Below, in pieces: positions 12,001 to 24,509 of a stretch of 64,000 nucleotides of DNA (the first letter of the stretch is position 1; each line of letters begins with the position of its first letter). The notes beneath the pieces were generated by a model. That model did not search any database. It had not been told where the DNA came from and worked only from the letters and a program-made list of their open reading frames with translations. Location: contig JAEMWC010000021.1 in NCBI GenBank assembly GCA_016490735.1, positions 907,501 through 971,500 on the forward strand. Direction: 5' to 3'. A program made the position numbers and the translations under genes. The stretch comes from Pachyseris speciosa. Its lineage: Eukaryota > Cnidaria > Anthozoa > Scleractinia > Pachyseridae.

Positions 12001-13481
12001 AACATTTTTTTTGCTATAATTGTGAGCCAGTTTGCCTTGTTTGTTTGGCTTTAACATTGCAAAGGTAAGATTTTGTAGTTGAAATGTATGCACTTGATGT
12101 TGAGATTTTTAACCTGGTTTCCGCCTCGATCCTGTGTCAAACTGCCTGGGCATTAATCCTACTGATTACTTAAAAACTAGCTTACGGCACGCTATCTTTA
12201 GGTATTTTCTTCATCAAAAAATCAAGCCCAAAAATGGAAGCTAAGCATAAATACTATTTACATGAGACATGCAATCAAAAATAGTAAAGTAGTAATGATT
12301 CGTTCTCTTAAATCAAACTTCAAGCCTCAATCGTGATTCATATTGTCCGTTATCGTTGCCTTCAGAGCCCACAAGTGTCGTGTCATGTCCTCTCTGTTGC
12401 TCTGCAAGTCAGCTCTCTCAATCCCTGCAGCCCTTGGAGTAAAAGGAGCAAACATGAGAAATATCTCGGATTTTACTATGAGGAACAAACAAACTCATGA
12501 AAGTACTTATTAGCGGGTCGTTTTGATTTGACGGACACTCGGCTTAAGGTGGAAGTTAGAGCCACCTTAAACGGTTGAAGTTTTGAGAAAATCTGTGGAC
12601 GTTTTTTTTATGCGACAGCGTGTCTTTACCTTTTCTCTGTGGTTGAGCTCTTTCACTGGGACTTAAAAGGAATCTTAGATGCTAAATCAACGTTAAAAGT
12701 CACAAAATACTTTTGGAAAAGGGAGGCAATCTCAAATGTTTGGATCACACAAGAAATTCACAGGATTCTGTTTCGTATGCTACGTCTATATTTCTTAAGT
12801 TAAAGAAAGAACAACATCCTTATAAACTCTAACGTTGGAATAATTTCAAACCGTCACTTAATTCAGAAAGCAATGCAAGAGCCAATCAGTAAATTCTTGC
12901 TGCTCATGCATATGGTGTTCAGAAAGTCAAGAGCGAAAGAAATCCATGAGTTGTTCGTGTGGGCTGAAACGGGGTTAGATTTGGTCACCATGACTATGTA
13001 TCAGATCTGTACAGTATATCACGTTTTAAAACCATACCGCTTAACAAACATAAATATTTATCACTGTTTTTATGCCTGTAACGGGCCATTTACAAAATCT
13101 GGTCAGACTTTTGCCTTCCAGCTCCTCGGCAAAATGTTTCCCTCTCAACTTCTTTCACTTGACCATGAAAGCTAAGATCTTCATCTCCTTTGAAACCGGC
13201 CGTTGGTTATTCTAAATAAGCGGCTCTACCACATCGCTAGAAATTTGTGGGACTTTCGTAATTTCATTGTGCTTCGTGATTCCTTTCAAAACGCACTAAA
13301 TTATATCCTTGCGACAAATACTGAATTCGGGCACACAATTTGTTTTCTCCAAAAAAAATAATTCATTGGAATACTGCTTTTACGTGTATTTTAGCAAACT
13401 GTAGTATAAACGGCTAAATCGTAGCTCGTAGGTTTCGTGGCCTGCGCTTACTTGTGTGACATCACAATTATAGCTAATTAT
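9054..13481. other. Intergenic desert, no gene seen
   Basis: AT-rich single-copy-looking DNA. The longest open frames (60-100 codons) show no domain and no splice support. One small symmetrical TTAA-bounded hairpin (TTAAGGTGG...CCACCTTAA) lies near 12544-12571. Confidence 0.5.
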
Positions 13482-13709
13482 GGCCCTAGAAATTTGAGTT
13501 TAGCGTTTGCAAAAAAATAAATAAAAATTTTGTAATCGCCTGACAAAATTTTTACAGCCTCCAAAGCTAGTCGACGGAATCTTTGAAGTTTCGTTGGGTT
13601 TGCAAAAATTTTGGTGGGTGCAAAAAATCAGGTTGGCACTAAAAATGGCTTCGCGTTGACAAATTTTTTGGCAAATGAAACAAAATTTCGTTTAGTGCGA
13701 ATAGGCCCT
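13482..13709. mobile_element. Second, internally deleted copy of the 5887-6287 MITE
   Basis: It shares TTTGAGTTTAGCGTTTGCAA, CGCCTGACAAAATTTTTA, AGTCGACGGAATCTTTGAAG and the right end TTTAGTGCGAATAGGCCC with the first copy. The left terminal block and a stretch of the interior are missing, giving about 228 bp against 401 bp. Confidence 0.75.
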
Positions 13710-16700
13710 ATGGTATGTATATGTAACATTTACAACCAAGTTACAACCCAGGGCACCGGGGGCATCTGTTAAAGCTGCATTTTTTCGCTCGTTTAGTTTG
13801 ACTGAGGCATATTCGACTTCCACAGTATCGGAATATAAAGTACCTCGTAAGAAGAAGCGCTGAAAGGGGTCCCCAGATGACAAACTTAGCTGCCTCCTCC
13901 GGGCAAAGATTCTTGCTGTTTGGAGGCTTTTGTATCTGTGGATGAACACTGCAGAAGTATAGTGACCACTTGAATGAAAGCCCCAGAGCAGTTTCATTCC
14001 TTTAATAGCAATTGCTAATCAATTATTACTTTCCAGAAGGAAGTTTTTAGATATTTTTGGTAATGAATGAATATGGATGTGTTTGGGAATATCCCATAAC
14101 ATCTTAAAGCAAAATGATTCAATTCATGAATAAATAAATTTACTCACAAGATTACAATTTGCATGAATGATCAATTGTTTTCATCATTAGGTCAGTCGTG
14201 TAGGGCGCTAAAACCCTCCTGAAGCCTTTCTTATCCGCTGAGGAATGTGAAACTTGACAATTTAAGGACCCTTTATCTCGTTCTACCAAAAGAGGGCTCA
14301 AATTCTACCGGAAGAAACTGTCAATCACGCGTGTGCGAGGGCGACTGGGACTTTTGTGAGGATACGGTCGGGTTCTTTTTTTAGCCTACACGTGATGATA
14401 TGCCTGAATTTAAATGTGGATACGCTGAAACAAACGAATCTTTACTTCGATTTCTCCTTCGGCGAAAAAAGCACTGGCGTTGCGCCTTATTGTGTATCAG
14501 CTGAAGTTCTGACGAAAAAGTATCTCTGCTCTGAATAATCGCTTTCATTCTGGCTAACCCCGTTCCAATCACTTGACACAGGCAGACATTCTTTTAGAGT
14601 TAGAGTCGAAAACATCCTTCTTAGCGCGATAGTTACACAAACATTGAATTATTTGTCACTGCAAGCGAGATAACAGTTTAATTACCTTCGGACGTGCTAT
14701 TGCGTTTTCAAGAAAGAAGCGAAAAGGTTGCAGCGGTAAAAGGCAAGAGCCTTTTTTGAATGTTTCTCCCTGGTTCTATCTATATAGACTCTGTAGCCGA
14801 TATATTTCGTCTCTAATTAAATATGAGAAACCCTTGAGCACAATTCAAGTTACCTTCTTTTGAGCTGAAATTCACATAGATTCCGTTGTCATCTATTGAT
14901 AATTCAAGGTAAAGTGAAGTGTATCGTATTCAATAAAGACCAAGAATTGATTTCAGTAGATTTCGGTATGCCACCCTCCTGTTTTGTTTGTTTTATCGAC
15001 CATGAGAATTTCATTATTCGTTTTCTCGAAAACAAATCAGTTCATTGATTTCGTGATTTCTTGCATGAGCCCAAAGCACGCATTTTGTGTTTGCTTTTTG
15101 CCATGCTTTCATATTTTGAAGGATTAATTATTAAGTATAGTGATCAAAATATTATGTTAACATTTAATGATCAAAGAAAACAAAGTTACGTGACGTTGAT
15201 TTGAACTTCCGATTCACCCTGGTATAAAGTGGTATTTAGCGTGACGAAATGCAACGTAAGTCTCGCGATTAATCGTTCAGTCGCAACATTCAAGCTTTAA
15301 TGAAGCACTTTTCAGGATAAGTTTGTTTCCAGTGCCTTCCTTGATTCGTTCCTCCAAATTGCTGTAAACTGCAAGTGACAAGGTACAGAATTTAACGAGT
15401 AGACATAACGGTTGACAGACGGCTGGAAGACATACAAGTAAGCGAAGAACTTGCTAATTAGCCTCGACAATTCTCATTTGTGATTCAGTTGCGAGAGTTT
15501 CCTGCTGTTCCAAGCAGTGCTTAGCACAGCTCAAGGTAAGTCCCTTTCTTTATCGAGCTTCTAAATTCCGGGCAGCCCTTCCTCAAGATAAAGGGCGTTC
15601 TTACTGTCGAGTTTCGCTTCCGCATACAGCCATGAGCACTCATTTCTACATATATACCGGCGAGAAGTGTTGAAGAGTTTAATGACAAATTATCTGAAAT
15701 TGTATATCGCAAATTATTGAAAAGCGGACAGCAACCCTGGAATATATGCTCGAAAGCTTTCAATGGAATGCTCACGATTAAGATGCCGTCCTCATCATGT
15801 CACGAGGCGAAGTTAGGACCTCCTTGTATGGTGTCTTACAAAGCACCACCGCCAGAAAATACTCTCTCAGACAAACTCAAACGATCCCCAGACCCAGACA
15901 GTTGACAGACTCAAGCGTTACAGAACCACCTCGCGCATTAAACATTACCATGGGAATGTACTTCTCAGTGGGTTTCATTTTAATGGTCACACTTCAGGAT
16001 TTCATCCACAGATTTTTAAAAAGAGTACAATAGAACTAAACCGAGGTATTGTGTTTGAAATTATCTTAGGCAGTAACTCGAAGCGCTCAATATAGACTTT
16101 ATATGGGCTATTGTCAATTCTCTTTATGGGTGTAGGGTGTGTAAGGGTCGATTCATTCAAACTACAGTATTTGCGGCAACTTTATAGTGGGATTTAATAA
16201 TCGAGTAGTTTAAAAGGTCACTGGATGCGCCTTTACTTGTCCTTGAAGAAATGTTTATATATTTCAATTTCATGTTTTGATAGGTTGTTGTTATTCCAAG
16301 TGACCACCTTTGAATTATTTTTTTGATTATTTCCTTGAAAAATATGGCTCTGTTTCCATAGAGAAACCAAGCTGGGATCAGTAATGAAATTCGAACGGAG
16401 GGATTATTGTAATTGGCTCAACAATGCATGAGTTATGCGAGGTATCTGTGGAGCTATTAATGCGTTTTCTAAGGTTGAATTTTGACCGCAAGCGATTAGC
16501 TTCAAAATAAACTTACTCAAACAAACAGTGGCTCAAAGTGCTCTATGATACCTTGATATTTTTTCTTTTAAATCTTCAAGCAATTTGTTTGTCAGACCGT
16601 ACCGAAACTTACAGTTTGTGCCTTCAGTTAACAAATCACACCGAGTCACTTCAAAGCACTTCTGTTTGGTTTATCACACTCGAGTAGTTCCGAGAGTATC

Positions 16701-17151
16701 ATTGCACAACACGACTCTAAAGTAAGCTCAAAAATCTCATTTGCAGGGATGCGTCGATAGGCAAAAAATACGTACCACTGGTTACAAACTAGGTTACATT
16801 TAACTGTAAAGTCTATGTGATCTTTAATCTGGCATTTGACACTTATCTGCTTTTTCATAAAGATTATAGACATTATAAACGTCGATTTGTTATTGTAGAT
16901 CTCGAGAATAAGACATTGCATACAGTCGTAGCTATCGATCGTTATCAAACCGCACAATCTATGGCAATTGGTACCGTCCTTGACCTAATCATAGTCCCCG
17001 TGAACGAGGGCTAAAATAGAATGAAAATATTCAAACAACAGTAGCCTTAATGAAACAGTTACGCGGGAAAGCTGTAGGTCCGTGAGTCTCTTTTACTCAG
17101 CTACTTTCTTTTTTAGAAGGAAAAGATCTGGCCCTTTTCTTCCTTTTCTTT

Positions 17152-17153
<2 letters not shown>
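13710..17153. other. Intergenic DNA, no gene seen
   Basis: No exon or RNA gene could be supported; open frames are at most about 100 codons and lack recognisable sequence. Confidence 0.5.

Positions 17154-17182
<29 letters not shown>
17154..17182. repeat. Poly(T) tract, followed by (TTTA)n at 17291-17317
   Basis: About 29 T residues after a C/T-rich lead; a short TTTA repeat follows roughly 110 bp downstream. Confidence 0.9.
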
Positions 17183-17185
<3 letters not shown>

Positions 17186-17499
17186 AAAACAATGGGCCTT
17201 AGCAAGTACGGATAGTCTGAAAAACGTAATGGGCAAGCTGTGGTTCTGTTAGGAAGACTGTATGTTTTCAGCTTAGTCAATTTTTACTATTATTTATTTA
17301 TTTATTTATTTATTTATGTATGGACAATACCTTATTCTTAAGGTCAACGTTAACAATACGTACAAAGCTACCTACTATAATCTGACGAATGCTCGACGTA
17401 TTAGGAATACTTAGATGAGAAAGAAACGCAAACACTGATACAATTCTTTGGTAATTGGTCGGATAGATTACTGTGAGTATTTTATATAGTTTACCAGCT

Positions 17500-17925
17500 A
17501 CGGAACTAAAAAGCTCCAACGCCCTCAAAATTCGGCAGCAATAATTATTTTTAATATCCCAAAGATGTGCCATATCACACCAGTTATGTGAGAACTGCAC
17601 TGGTTACCTGTTCAGTTTAGCATACAGTTCAAACTTATCACAATCACTTTTAAAGCAATTAATGGACAGGGTCCTATCTATCTTCAAGAGCTTGTCAAAT
17701 TGCAGCAGAGTGGAGCATATAATTTAAGATCTTGTGATATGGGTCTCATGCTGCAGGCACCAAATTGAATCCTTATAAGTTATAACAAAGAAAACGTTAG
17801 GCGATCGTGCTTATATGTATGCAGCACCAAAACTTTGGAACAGTCTCCCCTATCACTTGCGCAACTAGAGTAATTTTAGTAAATTTAAATTTTTACCGAA
17901 GACTCACCTTTTTATAGTTTAGCTT
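17500..17925 (+). pseudogene. Dead 3' end of a CR1/L2-type LINE reverse transcriptase
   Basis: Read on the plus strand it carries the classic C-terminal signature of these elements: QNSAA near 17525, then ELHWLPVQF, FKAINGQGPIYLQELV, YNLRSCDMG and, after frame breaks, AAPKLWNSLP and LRN. Stop codons (TGA before ELHWLPV, another after LQAPN) and frame changes show it is inactive. Only the region after the catalytic core is present, as in typical 5'-truncated LINE insertions. Confidence 0.8.
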
Positions 17926-17954
17926 TTAATGAGGATTTAATTATATAGGGTTTA

Positions 17955-18120
17955 TAAATACCTCTTACTAACCTAGTTCGAGGTCCGTACTGTAAGTTAC
18001 GGACCGAGTTTTTTCTCGTAGATTTATGGCCCAGGCGCGCGGGCCATAAATTAATAGGGAAAAACGAGGATCCATAACTTACAGTACGAACCTCGAACTC
18101 GGTTAGTAAGAGGTATGTAT
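17955..18120. repeat. Foldback with ~55-bp arms
   Basis: The left arm (TACCTCTTACTAACC...TTCGAGGTCCGTACTGTAAGTTA) is inverted at 18066-18120 (TAACTTACAGTACGAACCTCG...GGTTAGTAAGAGGTA). A second short palindrome (TTTATGGCCC...GGGCCATAAA) lies in the loop. No target duplication was found. It directly follows the LINE remnant. Confidence 0.7.
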
Positions 18121-18390
18121 TGTCAGCTCCAGATTGTCACCAAAGCTTGTGGGACGTCGCGGGATCGAATACCGCCACTTTGATACACTGACGATTGTCA
18201 ACCAGGGACACGTTTCTTTAAGGTGTGCTAGCTAGAGTGATCAGGCCTGATATGAGTTCAGCAAATACGTGTTTTATCTTCACCAATTGATGGAAATTTC
18301 AGTGGGGACCTCGTCCTTAATGTTAAAAAAAAAACAGCCATTAGAACTGAACGTCTTCAAGGTCAGGTTTGTTTTGAGGCCCTCAAGGAG

Positions 18391-18546
18391 GGTCCCTTTG
18401 ACGTTTGACGGTAAAAAATAAGCCGTTTTGACGGTTGACGGTTAAAATTGGCTTGTTCATTTGACGGTTAACGGTAAAGAGATTGCATTTTTGACGGTTG
18501 GCGGTTAACTTTTTTGGCCATTTAACGGTTGACGGCTAACCCCACT
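18391..18546 (+). repeat. Degenerate TTGACGGTTGACGGTTAA minisatellite
   Basis: GACGGTT/AACGGTT units recur about a dozen times with T-rich spacers. No coding potential. Confidence 0.75.
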
Positions 18547-18821
18547 GAGATCCTCTGTTATAGATTCTCGTATTTGCTGGAGAAAGGTGATAAGCGTTTA
18601 TTTGTAGGTTTAAGTTCAGTAACCGCGGTTAGCCAATTCAGAAGTTCTTGACTGACTCTCTTGATGGAAAGCCGGCTCTTAGTTCCACAAATATGAACTC
18701 GAAAATGATCAAAAGATATTTGAAAAGATTCTCGTAACTATCACCTTGTGGAATTAACGGAGAACAGCTGCGAGAAAAACTGGATAAAGATTTTGATATT
18801 GGGAACATCATTGCTTCTTAA

Positions 18822-19232
18822 GGTAGGGGTACACGTGAATTTGAGCCAAATGTTAAGGAGTTTAAAGAAGAGATTGAAATGGGGAAAAATGATTTCAAAC
18901 ACCACCAGACAGTTGACACCCCACAGGGGTACTCCAGGTTGGTGGGGAACTGTTCTGGTGTCCATCCTCTAATTTTTAACTTCAAATTTCATTTTTAAAC
19001 CTTCATGAAATCTTCAATATTTCCTATTTCCTTAAATTTAACTAATCCTTTGAGAAACGTTATCTCTTCCCAAATATACCCAAAAATCACCAAAAAATTC
19101 GCAAAATATTCCACAACATAGCTTCGTGAAATGAGCATAGGGATACGTTTTGATTGCTTGAAACGCGAACGAGCTATTAGCGTTCAATCCATGCTAAGCG
19201 ACGACGAAACGGTGGTCAGGTGTACCCGCACC
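18822..19232. mobile_element. piggyBac-like MITE with TTAA target duplication
   Basis: Left end GGTAGGGGTACACGTG and right end CAGGTGTACCCGCACC are imperfect inverted repeats. TTAA flanks both sides (18818-18821 and 19233-19236). The length is 411 bp with no transposase frame. A TAA-targeting element is the alternative, since TTAA contains TAA. Confidence 0.55.
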
Positions 19233-20025
19233 TTAAGAGTTCTTTACAACCAGGACCCAGTTTTTCGAAAGCTGATTAACGCTAACTAAGGATTAAGAGT
19301 TAACTAAAGTTTTCATCTCGTCCGTTGCATGAGAAGGTTTTGTAAATCGAATTTTACGCTTAAAGTAAAGTTACTAAATTCCAGTCAGAAATTGAGGGTA
19401 CAAATCGTTTGGAAATGCTTTTAATGAACAGTAGTTAAATTGGACTCGAAGTCCACTCTAACCCGGGATTTGCTCATCGTGCTTTGGAACAACTGGGCCC
19501 AGAGCCGCGGATATTGCATCTTCTTAAAAAAGCGGTAAATCGTTGAGAAGTTTTTCAGTGTAAGTAATGGAAGACAATGACCTAACAAAGATGTGCGAGG
19601 AATAAACAACAACATCAATACTTTATTTCACATTTTCTTTTGGCATCAAATTAAATGATATTTGTATGGGTAGTTAAATTAAAGGTATTAGGGTATTTGT
19701 AGGTTAAACTAAGCCAAATATTGGTGCCAATGATGGAAATGTCTAGCGCCTAAATAAACCATATAGTTTTCTTGTTAGAAAAAGGAAAGTTGAAATTTAT
19801 CACGTGAATGCCTTTTGATTAAATCAAATTGAATGATATAAAATGAACTTTATGCAGTTCTTTCTTCTTAGATGTACATAAGTACCACAATAGAATTCCA
19901 CGGATAAAGCGAAAGATCACAAGGCTTTTTCCTCTAACTACAAAACAGAAGTTTTGATATCTAATCTTGAAGCTCTCAGCTGGAATTTAGCATCTTTCTT
20001 TTATATTTTTATTCTTATCTTATTT

Positions 20026-20030
<5 letters not shown>

Positions 20031-20082
<52 letters not shown>
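20031..20082. repeat. (TA)n microsatellite followed by a TATATCATTCAATTT minisatellite
   Basis: About 52 bp of TA repeats. From about 20097 to 20177 the 15-mer TATATCATTCAATTT recurs four times with small length changes. Confidence 0.9.
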
Positions 20083-20085
<3 letters not shown>

Positions 20086-20561
20086 TATAGACACATTTTA
20101 TATCATTCAATTTTTATATATCATTCAATTTTTTATATCATTCAATTTGATATTGATTTTATATCATTCAATTTGATATATAGACACAGGAGTACAGGCG
20201 GAGACACCGCAAAAAGAACCATACTGAAAAACTGCAATATTATCTAAAAACAGCAGCTAATGTTCCGTCCTAAATTATGGGCAACGTTACAGGGCAAGCA
20301 AACAGATTTAAAAAGAGCGAGGGTCATCATGTGTGTAGGGGGCGACAAGAGCTTGTTTATAGTAACCGTAACGACGATCCCAGCTTTAAAAATGCCTCTT
20401 AGATATAGTAAGTTGCATATTTCTCGGTCTTAGTGAACCAGTTTGAATTTCACCGGGAACAAAAAGTAGGGAAAGAGGTTTGGTGCTACAAGAAACTCTT
20501 GTTACGAATGATACCGTATGATGAACTCACCCATATGTTGACGTTTTGCCGAATTCTGATT

Positions 20562-20645
20562 AGCCTGGGACCAGGCTCCCTTCGCTCGCCGATTTTTTTC
20601 GCCACGTTCCTTCTTTTCGCCACAGCAGAACCTGGTCCCAGGCTA
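20562..20645. mobile_element. 84-bp foldback element with 10-bp target duplication
   Basis: AGCCTGGGACCAGG at the left end and CCTGGTCCCAGGCT at the right end are exact inverted repeats. AATTCTGATT flanks both sides exactly (20552-20561 and 20646-20655). It belongs to a set of AGCCTG...CAGGCT elements also seen at 20838, 23919 and 46921. Confidence 0.75.
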
Positions 20646-20837
20646 AATTCTGATTGGTATCGTATTTCACGCAATCAAATATTATCACCGCCATGTTTGG
20701 AGAGCTTGCTTTTCCCATTAAATTACAACATTTTACTTCTCCTTTTTATTTGGCTGGTATTATTCTTTGGTTAGATCGTAAAACAACTCTCCTTAATAAC
20801 ACTAATTTACATGAACTTATATAGCAAATTTTAATAT

Positions 20838-20895
20838 AGCCTGCATGCAGACGTCTCCTATCTTCCTATTTCCTGTAAGTCTGCACGCAGGCTTA
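20838..20895. mobile_element. 58-bp foldback element with 9-bp target duplication
   Basis: AGCCTGCATGCAGAC at the left and GTCTGCACGCAGGCT at the right are inverted. TTTTAATAT flanks both sides (20829-20837 and 20896-20904). Confidence 0.7.
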
Positions 20896-20904
20896 TTTTA
20901 ATAT

Positions 20905-23479
20905 GTACGAAAACAATGCTTTGCGATCGTAGTACAACCACCACCTGAGAGCTGCTAATAGTCGCACGAACCGGAAACCGTAAAATTAAGTGGACAAAAT
21001 CAGCCTCTCTCGCTAAATGAACTACGAAATTTCCATAAAATTTTGCCCGATCTCGTCCTCAACATTCTCTTTAAAATGTGATCATAAAAGCAACGCCTTC
21101 GGTGGGGTAAATGCGTCGTTTTATAGTTCTAGCATAAACTGAATCAACGCAAAGCAGAAAGTACGCTTTGTTGTGACATTCGATGTTTGTGAGGTTTATA
21201 AAACCAGCTATGTTTAGAACGGAATGCGCGTAAATAAACAGAAAAGTTTAACAATGTCTTTGGTCGGTCACCTTTGTGCTTTCTTCTGTGGTTTACAGAG
21301 CCAAAATTAGCACCATACTTATGGGATCTGTTTCAATACATCGACATTTAATATAGTGATTGACTGTTTGAAAGTTTGTTGTTTTATTAAAAGTCAGTTC
21401 GAAACGAGATAGTTGTGATGATCGCTGAAGCAACTACATGCATCGTCGGCTGAGGTAAGCCAAAGGCAAATGTTTATGTGTGAAAAAAGACCCGTCAAGG
21501 CAGGTTGATGCGTTTCAGTGAAGACGGAGAATGAGAAAAACAATGACCATAGCAAGAAATTTCAAATTTCGCGATTTATCGGAAAACAAACGGAAGTACC
21601 GTCCAATGGATTGGTCACTGTATCCAGTTTTATACTCGAAACCGAAACCTGCAACTTGATAGCAAAGAAAAAAACATCAATTTCAGACGTTTACCGTGAC
21701 ACGCACGGCGTTATAATCGCTCCCAAAGTGTTACTGCACCGCTTCAGCTTGTTTCAGTGCCCATTCATCCACAAATTATCTTTGCATACAACTCTGCTGA
21801 ACTTTCGAAAGCTTATTTGCTTGCCTTGGCAGTGCTCCCAAACATTTGCATCAACTTTCGTTCTTTTAGAGGCGTGAAAGCACTAAAGCTGTGAAGATTG
21901 TATAACTCAGAAACAACTGAAATGAATATCGCTTTACTTGTTGCTTAGTTCGGTTGGTTGAGCTGGACTTATCTCGTATGGAGACTACGTTATTTTTTGC
22001 AGATAATTAACTAATATAATTAAAGGTTTAGTTTTGTAAAGTAAACACTCCGGGGTAAACACAAGCAAAGAGCTTCAGTGACTCAGGGGTTTTCCCGTGA
22101 AGTAAACAGGAACTGGTAGATTACTTGATTGCTTTCAAACAAAGAATTTTAAACTTTTTAATAAATTCATTCATGCTGACGTTTTGATTATAATTAGAAT
22201 TTAAAGTTTCAGCTCTTGTGATCTAGTCAAGTCTTTGTTATCTGTGATTCTTTAGAGGTGCGCAATCTCCACTAAGCTTTCGATCTTGGAGCTCACGTTC
22301 CACATCCTTTAAATCAGCTCGCGTTCAATTTCCGACTGTGAGAGGCAGTCTCGTTTCTGCTTGGATTTGTGACGGACAGAAGAAAGCTGGCCTCATTAAG
22401 TAAGTAATTTATGGGTGTTTTCTTATTTAATTATCTTTTCTTTTCCTTTGCTGCTGCTTGCCACTGCCGAAAATTACTCTGCAACATTTGCGTCAACACA
22501 AGAGATCGATGTTATTCTTGAGAAAAACATTTCGGTTTTACAGCTGAATGATTTCGGTTCGCCAAGTGTCGCATTCCTCAAGCTAGCTTCTTGAATTCTC
22601 TTATAAATCTTGGAGATCTTAATTAAAGCCTATTTCACGTGCTTGTTTCGTGGAGTAAAAATCAAGAATTAGATCAGTGAAAAAGCCTTGTAAAGTGCCT
22701 AAAAGTTCAATAGACCTTCTACTGATTCGAAGTTAGAGATTCGAGTCGTCTTAATATCTTAATCTAGATCCATTTCATTTAACTAAGATCGCGGAACCCC
22801 CTTCAAATGCTGCAAGCTGTTGTCGTGTTCGTATGTCTGCCACACTGAAGATTTTCCTCGCCACTTTGCCACTGTTTGATGTATTGTTATTTCGATAATA
22901 ACCTTCAATTCTGCAAACAACAATGAAAGAATTTTCTCGACCAGTTAACGTGCTTATAAACTGTTTTATGGTCTTGTTGTCTTGTTGCTAATAATAATTT
23001 GCTATTATTACCAGCGAGCTGTGAAGCAAGCAACCCATTTTGTCTCTGACTAGCGTTTGGCTAGTGCAATCAAAGAAACTGTTCTCCCCCAACGCCGAAA
23101 CACACCCGAAACGAAACTATCTTTACTTTACTGAGATGGTGCGAGGTCACAAAGCATAAGAGAGTTAGAAAGTAATCATTCTTATGAAATACAGTGAAAT
23201 CAAATCATACAGCAAAACAAACAAACTGGATGTAGTATACATTGCTTCCTGTTGCTTAAGCAAGTACTGGAGCAAGCGATTGTACAACGCCAGACCATAG
23301 TTGTTTATTTCTATGCTCTTTCGCTAAGCTCAACCGAATATCTAGACTATGTATTTCTATTATAAGCATAAACACAAACAACAGTAGTACTATAATCATG
23401 GAAGGGAACCGATAGTAATCGTCTTTGCCTTCAGTTCGCGATTACCCTCAGCTCAGACCATAATCTTCATATAATAGTG
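20905..23479. other. Intergenic DNA upstream of the ETS gene, no coding exon seen
   Basis: No coding exon was recognised. A strong splice-donor-like sequence (TTAAGTAAGTAATT, GT at 22400) ends a less AT-rich stretch at about 22255-22399 and could mark a non-coding first exon of the ETS gene, but sequence alone does not show this. Confidence 0.4.
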
Positions 23480-23546
23480 TAGCCTCCTTTCCTGGGCAAG
23501 GAAAGCGTGACGAGCCCAAAGACGTCTGCGAAGGATGCTAATTATA
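23480..23546 (-). mobile_element. Small TAGCMTCCT-ended element
   Basis: Ends TAGCCTCCTTTC and CGAAGGATGCTA are imperfect inverted repeats. The minus strand (TCGCAGACGTCTTTGGGCTC, GTCACGC) matches 6400-6480 and the arms of 49474-49798. The flanks ATAATAGTG and ATTATAGTA agree at 7 of 9 positions, consistent with an aged 9-bp target duplication. Confidence 0.5.
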
Positions 23547-23918
23547 GTACAGCGTAAGAACAACTGGAACTACATGGTGTCTGTATTAAAATTACTGTAG
23601 TCATTGTGAACGCTTTGTGTAGTTTTTAGGCTTTAATTTAATCTTTGATAGATCACAATCTTCTTGAATGTTTCACTCTCTGCCTCTCCACATTAAACTG
23701 TGTTCCCACTAGTCAGACTATTTGTATTATAGAGACAAATGACACAGGATCCTTTTTACCACTGCAAAGATCTCTGAATAGGAAGTTAAACGACTTTCTA
23801 GGTTTCTTTCTTTTGTTTTGAAGGATTTCAAGTCCGTAACTGAAGCATAAATTTACGCAAGGCTGGTAAATTAACTTTCTACAATAGTTGGAAACCAAAC
23901 ATGGCAGCTGAGACGTGC

Positions 23919-24088
23919 TAGCCTACATACAGGCTCTTCGTTTGGGCAATTAAATCAGGGTTTTTATGCCTCGATTATGCTTTCCGAATGAGGTGCGCGG
24001 TCAAAAGCTAAGGGATTGGGACCGCGCGCCATTGATCGAAGCAAAAAACTCTCTGAGTTGCCCAAATGTAGAGCCTGTATGCAGGCTA
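23919..24088. mobile_element. 170-bp foldback element with 9-bp target duplication
   Basis: TAGCCTACATACAGGCTCTT at the left is inverted at the right (AGAGCCTGTATGCAGGCTA), and TTTGGGCAA/TTGCCCAAA continues the pairing inward. GAGACGTGC flanks both sides exactly (23910-23918 and 24089-24097). Confidence 0.75.
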
Positions 24089-24509
24089 GAGACGTGCATA
24101 TAGCATTCCCAAACTTAACGTCTTAGTCGAAAGGACAAGTGGGCAAGGCCTTCGCTGAAAAATTACCGAGCCAAGAGGAATCGATTTTCAAATGGATATC
24201 ATTTTAATGTACAATAGAAGCTAAAGGGCGGCATTGTAAAGCGAATACTATCTTAGCAAAGTCAGTCTAATTCCAAGTTCTAATACAAGATATAACTTGA
24301 GGAGAAAAATATTGAGGCTTGTTTCTATCCTAAAATCTAATTGTGATTAAATACTTGAGTTTTGTCAGCGGTGACGGATTTGTTTCTTCTTAAACTTGTC
24401 GCACAGTTTATTGTTTATTTATTTTCTCTATACAAACAATGAAGTATTATTGTTATTGTAATTGTTATTCTTGATCAAAAACGATTTCTTGAAACAGAAG
24501 CAAGCGAAT

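Noticed and set aside
17310..17600. 96-codon minus-strand open frame
   Set aside because: Antisense shadow of the LINE reverse-transcriptase remnant, whose plus-strand frame carries the recognisable motifs.
21518..21877. 119-codon plus-strand open frame between 20.9 and 23.5 kb
   Set aside because: No domain, low-complexity start, no splice sites of note; treated as chance.
22255..22399. Non-coding first exon of the ETS gene
   Set aside because: The donor (TTAA|GTAAGTA) is excellent, but nothing else ties this stretch to the ETS gene; needs transcript data, so not listed as a gene part.
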